Of a DNA stretch of 64,000 bases, positions 20,848-27,256 are shown in pieces. How positions within the stretch are numbered: position 1 is the stretch's first letter; the number at the start of each line of letters is the position of its first letter. Source of the DNA: Actinoallomurus purpureus. Its GTDB lineage: Bacteria; Actinomycetota; Actinomycetes; Streptosporangiales; Streptosporangiaceae. Under the pieces are notes generated by a model that was not told where the DNA came from, ran no database searches, and saw only the letters and a list, made by a program, of their open reading frames with translations. The stretch spans positions 1 to 64,000 of the forward strand of contig NZ_JAMXMY010000035.1 of the NCBI RefSeq assembly GCF_024055795.1, read 5' to 3'. Position numbers and translations under genes: made by a program.

Positions 20848-21071
20848 GCTTTGCCGTACGCCGGGTCGCCGCGTCGTGGAGCCGGCGCGGCCGGCCCGTT
20901 CGCGGCTCCGGCTCCGGCGACGCGGGGAATGCGGTCGCCGCCGTCCCTGCCGGGCCGGCCGGGCCGCCGCCACGCACGCCCACATGCACCGCGCCCACCG
21001 GCCTCCAGGCCGGCCGGGCCGCCGCCGCACGCACCCGCTTGCACCGACCGGGTCCGGGCATCATGCGACGC

Positions 21072-21563
21072 ATGAGAGTCGTGGCGCTCGCCGACACGCA
21101 CGCTCCCCGGCGATGGCGGGGCTGCCCGCCCGCGGTGGCCGCGTACCTGCGCGACGCCGACCTGATCCTGCACGCCGGGGACGTCTGCGTCCCCTCGGTC
21201 CTCGACGAGCTCTCCGCCTACGCGCCCGTACGCGTCGTGCGCGGCAACAATGACGGCGCGGACGTCGCGGCGTGGGGCGCTCTGGAGACCCTGGAGTTCG
21301 AGCCGGCCGGGCTCCCGGTGGGGATGATCCACGACAGCGGTCCCGCCAAGGGCCGACTCGCCAGGATGCGCCGCCGGTTCCCGGAGGCGCGGCTCGTCGT
21401 CTTCGGGCACTCGCACATCCCCCTGGAGGAGACCGGCGAGGGGCTGCGCATCTTCAACCCCGGATCCCCCACCGACCGCCGGCGCCAGCCGCACGGCACG
21501 ATCGGCCTGCTCGACATCGACGAGGGCCGCCTCCTCGACGCGAGGATCGTTCCGGTCACCTGA
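21072..21563 (+). CDS. YfcE/MJ0936-type metallophosphoesterase
   Basis: This small calcineurin-like phosphodiesterase has 163 residues. Metal-binding motifs are visible: VVALADTHAP (D-x-H), ILHAGDVC (GD), VRGNNDG (GNxD in place of GNH), FGHSHIP (GHxH) and IFNPGSPTDRR. The family hydrolyses phosphodiesters with bound manganese or similar metals; physiological substrates are mostly unknown. The ATG at 21072 is used; another in-frame ATG three codons upstream (21063) is equally possible. It stands alone after rpmB, followed directly by tandem repeats. Confidence 0.85.
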   Translation: MRVVALADTHAPRRWRGCPPAVAAYLRDADLILHAGDVCVPSVLDELSAYAPVRVVRGNNDGADVAAWGALETLEFEPAGLPVGMIHDSGPAKGRLARMRRRFPEARLVVFGHSHIPLEETGEGLRIFNPGSPTDRRRQPHGTIGLLDIDEGRLLDARIVPVT

Positions 21564-21594
21564 TCCCGCCCGAGGCCGTCGGCTCGGCCTCGCC

Positions 21595-21714
21595 GCCCGT
21601 CAAGGCCCTCAGCACACGCTCGCGGCGCGTCAAGGCCCTCAAGCTCGCCTCGCAGCCCGTCAAGGCCCTCGACACACGCTCGCAGCCCGTCGATGCCCTC
21701 GGCTCGGGATGGAT
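21595..21714. repeat. 30-bp tandem repeat, about four copies
   Basis: Units begin at 21595, 21625, 21655 and 21685 with the core GCCCGTCAAGGCCCTC (the second copy begins GCGCGT; the last diverges to CGATGCCCTC). The second half of each unit alternates between an ACACGCTCGC form and an AGCTCGCCTCGC form. A degenerate partial unit precedes the array. The period of 30 keeps all reading frames open on both strands, but no start, ribosome site or homology supports translation. Confidence 0.75.
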
Positions 21715-21782
21715 GGGCGCCTGCCACCGATGCGAGGCCGGCCCGGACCGGATCGTGATCGCTTCGGGTGGCGCGAGGGCGG

Positions 21783-21989
21783 TCACCAACTGTCGCCGCC
21801 CCCTCCCCACGTGTCCCAGCAGTCTCCCCAGTTGTCGCATCCGTCACCGGTGTGCCCGGCGACGACGTGATGCGGCGTGGTCGTCGTGGTGAACGCACTC
21901 GTCGCGCCGGCCGCATCGAAGGCAAGCGCCATGGCTCCGGCGACAGCCAGTCCCACCATGGCGACCGCCGGCCTCTTCGCTCTGCGCAT
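21783..21989 (-). CDS. Small secreted Trp/Asp/Gly peptide A (PHHxVxGH family)
   Basis: The 68-residue product MRRAKRPAVAMVGLAVAGAM... has a signal peptide with a likely cleavage site near DAAGATSA. A Thr run and the motif PHHVVAGH follow, then a short tail rich in Trp, Asp, Gly and Cys (CDNWGDCWDTWGGGGDSW). It is clearly paralogous to the plus-strand peptide at 22475-22714 over the signal peptide and the T-x-PHH-x-V-x-GH motif. An excellent ribosome site (GAGGAGGT, 7 bases upstream) supports the start. No modification or export genes are adjacent. Function unknown; histidines and acidic residues could bind metal. Confidence 0.75.
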   Translation of the reverse strand: MRRAKRPAVAMVGLAVAGAMALAFDAAGATSAFTTTTTPHHVVAGHTGDGCDNWGDCWDTWGGGGDSW

Positions 21990-22038
21990 GAAGAACACCT
22001 CCTCGCGTCGGGCGTGACTCCGCGCTCTTACCCGCCGC

Positions 22039-22077
22039 ACTCGGGGAATTGGCCCCTTTTGTCCTCCTACCCCGAGT
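22039..22077 (-). promoter_or_regulatory. Hairpin in the leader of peptide A
   Basis: ACTCGGGG (22039-22046) and CCCCGAGT (22070-22077) can pair around a 23-base loop, about 50 bases upstream of the peptide A start. It could be a leader structure or an operator. The 485-base divergent intergenic region 21990-22474 otherwise contains AT-rich stretches (around 22130-22180 and 22330-22420) likely to hold both promoters, and no gene. Confidence 0.35.
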
Positions 22078-22474
22078 CCAACTCGACAACGTCCGCCCAT
22101 CGGAATCAACCGCCTAAACCCTCGCGATGCCATATTTGACCCACACTGGGCGCATCCCGCGACACTCTTTATTTACGATCTTCACCGTCTTGACGCGCCG
22201 ACGCGGCAGGGTCGAAGCCCCTGGTACAGGGGGCCGAGCCACCGAACCGAGCGCCGGGCGAGCACCGGCCGTGGCGCCCGCCGCACCAGGGCCGCTAAAG
22301 CGCATGCTGAGCTCCCGCCAAGCCAAGGTGAAATCTCATCCTTTTGCGGACTATGGGTTGATTCGACGTGCGATGCGAGGTCGAGTGGAGGTGGATAGCA
22401 CCGCATATCGGGCTAATTGCCTAGCGTGTGTAACCGCCCTGTCCCGTCGATCAACCTCAGAGAGGTGGTCTTCC

Positions 22475-22714
22475 ATGAGAATTCCGAAGCGGATGGCCCT
22501 TGCCATCTCAGGAACGGCCTTCGCCGGAGCGACGGCCCTCGCCCTGGGTGCGGCCGCGCCGGCCGGCGCCCAGGCCGTCACCACCGCACCTCACCACGCC
22601 GTGAGCGGCCACGTCTTCAGCCACATCACGACCGACGGCTGGGGCTGGGGCTGGGACGACGGAGGCTGGGGCGACGGAGACTGGGGCTGGGACGACGGAG
22701 ACTGGGGCTGCTAA
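22475..22714 (+). CDS. Small secreted Trp/Asp/Gly peptide B (PHHxVxGH family)
   Basis: The 79-residue product MRIPKRMALAISGTAFAGAT... has a signal peptide (likely cleavage after GAQA) and the motif VTTAPHHAVSGH. A repetitive tail follows, built from GW, GD and WDDG units (DGWGWGWDDGGWGDGDWGW) and ending in a single Cys. The tail DNA is itself internally repeated. It shares the signal peptide and PHH-x-V-x-GH motif with the divergent peptide A. Start ATG has GAGAGGTGG 8 bases upstream. No enzymes for ribosomal-peptide modification lie nearby. Function unknown; it may be a surface-exposed or metal-binding peptide. Confidence 0.8.
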   Translation: MRIPKRMALAISGTAFAGATALALGAAAPAGAQAVTTAPHHAVSGHVFSHITTDGWGWGWDDGGWGDGDWGWDDGDWGC

Positions 22715-22751
22715 TGACCGGTCCCGGGCGAGTGATCGCCTGAAAGACCCA

Positions 22752-22823
22752 GGGAACGGCGCCAACCGGTCCGGAACACCGTTCCCGCCACGGGGGTCCC
22801 GCGTGACGCACGCGGGACCCCCG
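22752..22823. terminator. Two consecutive hairpins between peptide B and thiD
   Basis: First, GGGAACGG (22752-22759) pairs with CCGTTCCC (22779-22786). Second, a perfect 15-bp stem CGGGGGTCCCGCGTG (22791-22805) pairs with CACGCGGGACCCCCG (22809-22823) across a 3-base loop. They lie between convergent genes and probably terminate both. Neither has a U tract. Confidence 0.65.
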
Positions 22824-22946
22824 CACGTCCGGGCCGTACGGCCGAGGGTCACGGCCCAGGCCCCATGCCAGGGCCTCGCGACCGGACGGCGCGGCAGGGG
22901 CCGTGCGGCGGCACGAGCACGGTGGTGTCCCGCGCGGCTCGCCGCG

Positions 22947-23759
22947 TCAGGGGCGTGCGGTCGGGCGGGCGCGGTGGAACTCCCAGGCATGGTCGACCGG
23001 GCCGATGCCGCCTCCCAGGGGGAAGCCGTGCTCGATGGCGCCGGTGATGTACTCCTTGGCGCGGCCGACCGCGGTGATGACCTCCTCCCCGCGCGCGAGG
23101 TGCGAGGCGATGGCCGACGCGAGCGTGCATCCCGTGCCGTGGGTGTGCATGTTGTCGAGCCGCCGTCCGGGAAACCGGTGCTCCGTCGTGCCGTCGAAGA
23201 GCAGGTCGACCGGGTCGCCGGGAAGGTGACCGCCCTTGATCAGCACCCATCGCGGGCCGAGCTCCTTGACCGCCTCCGCGGCCCGGCGCAGCCCGCTCTC
23301 ATCCTCCACCTTGACCCCGGTGAGCTGCTCGACCTCCCAGAGGTTCGGGGTGACGACGGTCGCGAGCGGGAGGAGCGCCCCACGGACCGCACCGACCGCC
23401 TCCGGGGCCAGCAGAGCGTCCCCGTGCTTGGACACCCCCACGGGGTCGACCACGATGGGGACGTCGACGTCGGCGAGCGCCTCGGCCACGGTCTCCACGA
23501 GCACGGAGGAGGCCAGCATGCCGGTCTTGACCGCCTGCGCCCCGATGTCGGACAGGACGGAGTCGAGCTGCGCGCGTACGGCCTTGGGAGGCAGCTCCCA
23601 GTAGCCCTGGACGCCCAGGGAGTTCTGCGCGGTGACCGCCGCGATCACGCTCATCCCGTGGACGCCGAGGGCGAGCATCGTCTTGAGGTCGGCCTGGATG
23701 CCCGCGCCGCCCCCGGAGTCGGAGCCGGCGATCGTGAGGACCCGGGGCGGTGTGGTCAT
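22947..23759 (-). CDS. thiD: Hydroxymethylpyrimidine/phosphomethylpyrimidine kinase
   Basis: ThiD phosphorylates HMP and HMP-phosphate to HMP-pyrophosphate for thiamine synthesis. The 270-residue ribokinase-fold protein has [18 protein letters not shown] at the N-terminus, the [11 protein letters not shown] segment, [11 protein letters not shown], and the C-terminal phosphate-binding motif [17 protein letters not shown] with its catalytic aspartate position replaced by Cys-Thr, as usual in ThiD. It is near thiL on the same strand, separated by a CBM2-like gene, so thiamine genes cluster here. Confidence 0.95.
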   Translation of the reverse strand: MTTPPRVLTIAGSDSGGGAGIQADLKTMLALGVHGMSVIAAVTAQNSLGVQGYWELPPKAVRAQLDSVLSDIGAQAVKTGMLASSVLVETVAEALADVDVPIVVDPVGVSKHGDALLAPEAVGAVRGALLPLATVVTPNLWEVEQLTGVKVEDESGLRRAAEAVKELGPRWVLIKGGHLPGDPVDLLFDGTTEHRFPGRRLDNMHTHGTGCTLASAIASHLARGEEVITAVGRAKEYITGAIEHGFPLGGGIGPVDHAWEFHRARPTARP

Positions 23760-23769
23760 GCGGTCAACT

Positions 23770-24384
23770 CTACGGTCGGCAGGACTTCCCGTTGAAGGTG
23801 CAGCCGGATGGCGCGGTGCCCGTCCCGGTGGCCGTGAACCGCACCGTGACCGTCCGGCCCGGAGCGATCGAGGGCCGTGCCACGGGGTTGCGGACGATCA
23901 GCGTCGCCCCGGTGCGGACGGCCCTGCCGCCCGAGGCGGCGGTGATCCGCGCCTGGGCGTACCGCAGCACGAGCGTCCAGCCATTGACCGCCGTCGCGCC
24001 GTGGTTGACGATCGTCGCCTCGCCCTGGAACCCGTGCGCCGAGGCCGAGGTCGTCCGGACGGTGACGGCCGGCCCGGAGCGGCCCGTGCCGCGGCTGACC
24101 CGGCCGCTCTGCGACGCGTCGTTGCGGGCCGTGCGCTTACCGGATGGACTCTCCGGCCCGCCCGATACGGTCACGATCGGTGACGCGCCGCCGGACGGCG
24201 TGCCGCCCGCGAAGTTCAGTGAGATCTGCTGCGTGCTGACGGCGGAGACGACCGCACCGATCGCCAGGACACCGGCGACCGTCGGCATGAGCGGCATCTT
24301 GCCGAGCCTCCAGTTCCGGCCTGGGCGGTCGTCCCCCTCATCCGCCCACGAGCCGTCCTCCGACTTCCTGGTATGTCGCCCCAT
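23770..24384 (-). CDS. Membrane-anchored or secreted protein with CBM2-like domain
   Basis: The 204-residue protein has a charged cytoplasmic N-terminus (about 30 residues) and one membrane segment ([20 protein letters not shown]). A Gly/Ser/Pro linker follows, then a C-terminal beta-sandwich resembling carbohydrate-binding module family 2: [20 protein letters not shown] and the closing Cys pair around [11 protein letters not shown]. Classical cellulose-binding tryptophans are largely absent, so sugar binding is uncertain. The start at 24384 ([11 protein letters not shown]) is preferred because GGAGAGG precedes it. It lies between thiD and thiL with no obvious functional link. Confidence 0.65.
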   Translation of the reverse strand: MGRHTRKSEDGSWADEGDDRPGRNWRLGKMPLMPTVAGVLAIGAVVSAVSTQQISLNFAGGTPSGGASPIVTVSGGPESPSGKRTARNDASQSGRVSRGTGRSGPAVTVRTTSASAHGFQGEATIVNHGATAVNGWTLVLRYAQARITAASGGRAVRTGATLIVRNPVARPSIAPGRTVTVRFTATGTGTAPSGCTFNGKSCRP

Positions 24385-24471
24385 CCCGTCCCTCTCCGGT
24401 CTCGGGATGTATACCAAAAGCACACGACCCATGCCTACCAGACCGCGAATGTGAACTGCGACAACTCACCG

Positions 24472-25356
24472 CTACGGCAGGCGGAAATGGTCCCATCCGC
24501 CAGGGCCGTATGTCCTTCCGTCGACGACGACCTCGGCGGGTCCCTCCACCACCCTCCCGATCGTCCGCCATTCGCCGGGCAGCGCCGTCCGCGGCGGGAA
24601 CGTCGCCGCGAACGCGTGGTCGTCACCGCCCGTGAGCGCCAGCCGCAGTCCGTCCGGCACCGGTGGCACCGGCACGGCCGAGCCGTCGATCTCGATCCGT
24701 ACCCCGGCGGAATCCGCGATGTGGCCGAGATCCTGAACGAGCCCGTCGCTGACGTCGAGCATCGCGGTCGCCCCGAGATCCCGGGCGCGCAGCGCCGTGG
24801 CGTACGGCGGCCGTGGGCGCCGGTGCGCATCGACGAGGTCGGCCGGCTCCCGCAGTCCACGGGACAGGAGCTCCAGACCCGCGGCGGCGTACCCCAGCCG
24901 GCCGGCCACGGCGACGACGTCGCCGGGACGGGCGCCGGAACGGGTGAGGGCGGGGCCGTCCAGGACGCCGAGGGCGGTGACCGCGAGCAGCACGGACTCA
25001 CCGCGTACGACATCACCTCCGGCGACGGACGCGCCGACCTGCGCGCACTCGTCGCGCAGCCCGTCGCACAGCGCGTCGACCCAGTCCAGCTCCGTCCCGG
25101 CGGGAGCGCCGAACCCGAGGAGCAGGGCGGTCGGCCGGGCGCCCATCGCCACGACGTCGGCGATGTTCTGCGCGGCGGCCTTGCGCCCGATGTCGTACGG
25201 CGGGGACCAGTCACGGCGGAAGTGCCGGCCCTCGATGAGCAGGTCGGTCGTCGCGACGACGCGCCCGCCGGGGACGCGCACGATCGCGGCGTCGTCCCCC
25301 GGCCCCAGTTCGACGCCGGGCCCCTGGCCCAGGCGTGCGGTGATTCGGGCGATCAA
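24472..25356 (-). CDS. thiL: Thiamine-monophosphate kinase
   Basis: ThiL phosphorylates thiamine monophosphate to the active diphosphate. Motifs include GPGDDAAIVRVPGG, VVATTDLLIEGRHF, GRKAAAQNIADVVAMGA, SVAGGDVVRG and DVSGLVQDLGHIA-type metal-binding segments (DVSDGLVQDLG). The first canonical start in frame is the TTG at 25356. However, the conserved family opening (GELGEFRLIAR) is encoded upstream at 25350-25377, where no ATG, GTG or TTG exists. A GGAGG at 25393-25397 would suit an ATC at 25384-25386 as initiator, giving ten more residues. The gene is divergent from the RAM-domain gene. Confidence 0.93.
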   Translation of the reverse strand: MIARITARLGQGPGVELGPGDDAAIVRVPGGRVVATTDLLIEGRHFRRDWSPPYDIGRKAAAQNIADVVAMGARPTALLLGFGAPAGTELDWVDALCDGLRDECAQVGASVAGGDVVRGESVLLAVTALGVLDGPALTRSGARPGDVVAVAGRLGYAAAGLELLSRGLREPADLVDAHRRPRPPYATALRARDLGATAMLDVSDGLVQDLGHIADSAGVRIEIDGSAVPVPPVPDGLRLALTGGDDHAFAATFPPRTALPGEWRTIGRVVEGPAEVVVDGRTYGPGGWDHFRLP

Positions 25357-25447
25357 TCGGAACTCGCCGAGTTCCCCGATGGTGATGACCCACCTCCGAT
25401 CAAGACGCGATACGGTAACCGCTGATGGCCGTTTCAGGGAGGACGTG

Positions 25448-25681
25448 ATGGTGCAGGCCTACATCCTCATCCAGACCGAGGTCGGCAAGGCGGCCGACGT
25501 GGCCCGGGAGATCTCCGGAATCGCCGGAGTCACCCTCGCCGAGGACGTCACCGGGCCCTACGACGTCATCGTCCGGGCCTCGGCCAACAACGTCGATGAG
25601 CTCGGCAAGCTCGTCGTCGCCCAGATCCAGTCGGTCGAGGGGATCACGCGAACCCTGACCTGCCCCATCGTCCACATCTGA
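25448..25681 (+). CDS. Stand-alone Lrp/AsnC ligand-binding (RAM) domain protein
   Basis: The 77-residue product MVQAYILIQTEVGKAADVAR... consists only of the RAM/ACT-like effector domain of Lrp/AsnC regulators, without a helix-turn-helix. The typical pattern AEDVTGPYDVIVRASA and the GITRTLTCPIV end are present. Such proteins oligomerise and bind amino acids; some modulate full-length Lrp proteins. It is divergent from thiL and 5 bases upstream of the DUF3515 gene, so these two form an operon, a pairing common in actinobacteria. The ATG has GGAGG 5 bases upstream. Confidence 0.92.
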   Translation: MVQAYILIQTEVGKAADVAREISGIAGVTLAEDVTGPYDVIVRASANNVDELGKLVVAQIQSVEGITRTLTCPIVHI

Positions 25682-25686
25682 CGCCG

Positions 25687-26205
25687 GTGCCCTCCCCGCT
25701 GCCAGTCTGCACCACTGGACGCTCCCCGGCAGCGGGCGGCCGGTCACTCGGGCGGGTGCTGCCGTTCGTGGCGGCCCTGTCGGTGTTCTCGGCCGGGTGC
25801 GGTGCGGGCGAGGTCGAGGTGCCCGTTCCCCAGCCGCCGGCGTCGGTGGCGTCGCTGTGCCGCTCGCTGCACGACCGGCTGCCGCAACGCCTGCACGGCC
25901 TGAAGCGCCGTGCGACCACGCCGCGCTCGGACCTTGTCACCGCGTGGGGATCGCCGGCCATCGCGGTGCGCTGTGGCGTCCCGCGCCCGGCGGGGCTGCA
26001 TCTCACGTCCCAGCTGGCCGTGATCAACGGCGTGTCCTGGCTGCCACAGCCGCCGGACCGCCCCGTCACGTTCACCGCCGTCGGCCGGCACGCGTACGTC
26101 GAGGTGACGGTGCCGGTCAAGTACTCCCCGCCGGGCGACGTGCTGAACGAGCTGACCGGCCCGATCAAGGCCACGATCCCCGCCAACTCCGACGCCACCC
26201 TCTGA
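25687..26205 (+). CDS. DUF3515 lipoprotein
   Basis: The 172-residue protein has a hydrophobic signal segment (GRVLPFVAALSVFSAGC) ending in a lipobox-like SAGC, so it is probably a membrane-anchored lipoprotein. The rest matches the DUF3515 family of actinobacterial proteins, with conserved cysteines (CRSLHDRLP and AVRCGVP) and VTFTAVGRHAYVEVTVP. Function is unknown. In relatives this gene lies beside ddl and thiL; here ddl is 30 kb away because accessory genes intervene. Start is a GTG 5 bases after the RAM-domain gene. Confidence 0.85.
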   Translation: MPSPLPVCTTGRSPAAGGRSLGRVLPFVAALSVFSAGCGAGEVEVPVPQPPASVASLCRSLHDRLPQRLHGLKRRATTPRSDLVTAWGSPAIAVRCGVPRPAGLHLTSQLAVINGVSWLPQPPDRPVTFTAVGRHAYVEVTVPVKYSPPGDVLNELTGPIKATIPANSDATL

Positions 26206-26223
26206 GGCGGCGGCACCACCCGG

Positions 26224-27087
26224 TCAGTGGCCGAGGTGGCGCGCGGCCGCCACCAGCGCCGGCAGTCCTCCGCCGGCGTCACGGCGCCACAGCAGCACGA
26301 CCTCGATCGGCGGCATCGGCTCGAGGACGGGCCGGAACACCAGTCCCGGCGGCACCTGCGCCGTCGCCCGGACGCACAGGGTGTAGCCCTCTCCCGCCGC
26401 GACGAGCGCGGGGACCAGATCATGGCCGGATGCGGCCGGACCGAACCTCGGATGCAGGCCGCGCCCGACGAACTGGTCGACGAAGCGGGCCGCCTCGGCC
26501 GTCCTCGGCAGGACCAGCGGCTCTTCGGCGAGGTCCGCCAGCGAGATCGCCTCCCGGGTGGCCAGCGCGTGGTCGCGCGGCAGCAGCGCGCGGATCGGAG
26601 CCCGGTGGACGACCAGGCGGGAGACCCCTTCGGCGGCGGGCACCGGCCGGTAGCCCAGTCCCGCCTGCACGTCCCCCTGGACGATCTGCGCGACCTGCTC
26701 GGCGGTGCGCATCCGGGTCATCCGCACGCGTACGTCCGGTTCGAGGCCGCGCAGTGTTCCGAGGACCGCCCGCACGATGTCCGACAGCCCGTCGGCGACC
26801 GCGAGCCGGAACCCGCCGACGTCGCCCGCCGCCGCATCGGCCACCGCCTCGAGCGCGTGGTCGAAGACGCCGAGGACCGCCTCCGCCTGGGCGGCGAAGA
26901 CCTCGCCGACCGGGGTCAGGTGCATGCCGCGCGCCGTCCGCTCGAAGAGTGACGCGCCCACCTCCCGCTCGACGATGCCGAGCTGCTGGGAGAGGGTCGG
27001 CTGCGCGACGCTCAGCAGCTGGGCCGCCCGGCGCACGCTCCCGGTCTGTGCGACGGCGAGGACGTACCGCATCTGACGCACGTCCAC
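26224..27087 (-). CDS. LysR-family transcriptional regulator
   Basis: The 287-residue protein begins MDVRQMRYVLAVAQTGSVRR with the LysR winged helix (LSVAQPTLSQQLGIVEREVG and LFERTARGMHLTPVG). A co-inducer-binding domain follows from about residue 90. LysR regulators usually control a divergent neighbour or their own operon, but the genes on either side are convergent (DUF3515) or on the same strand (GH65), so the target is unclear. The GTG at 27087 is chosen for its GGAGGG ribosome site and fit to the family start. Confidence 0.92.
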   Translation of the reverse strand: MDVRQMRYVLAVAQTGSVRRAAQLLSVAQPTLSQQLGIVEREVGASLFERTARGMHLTPVGEVFAAQAEAVLGVFDHALEAVADAAAGDVGGFRLAVADGLSDIVRAVLGTLRGLEPDVRVRMTRMRTAEQVAQIVQGDVQAGLGYRPVPAAEGVSRLVVHRAPIRALLPRDHALATREAISLADLAEEPLVLPRTAEAARFVDQFVGRGLHPRFGPAASGHDLVPALVAAGEGYTLCVRATAQVPPGLVFRPVLEPMPPIEVVLLWRRDAGGGLPALVAAARHLGH

Positions 27088-27256
27088 GCAGCCCTCCTTC
27101 CCCCACCTGTGGTGATGATCACACAGATCCGGCTCCTTCGCATCGGGAGGCCGCCGGGCCGGTCCTGCCACCGGCCCGTCTTCCGCTCGTCACCGCACCG
27201 CCTCGCGGCCCGTCGGCGACCGCCTCAGGGCTCGTCGCCGACCGGCCGGAAGCTCG

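Noticed and set aside
21595-21714. Possible CRISPR array
   Set aside because: The 30-bp units are contiguous without unique spacers and no cas genes are present.
21783-22714. Ribosomally synthesised modified peptide (RiPP) cluster
   Set aside because: The peptides have ordinary Sec signal peptides rather than RiPP leaders, and no modification, protease or transporter genes are adjacent.
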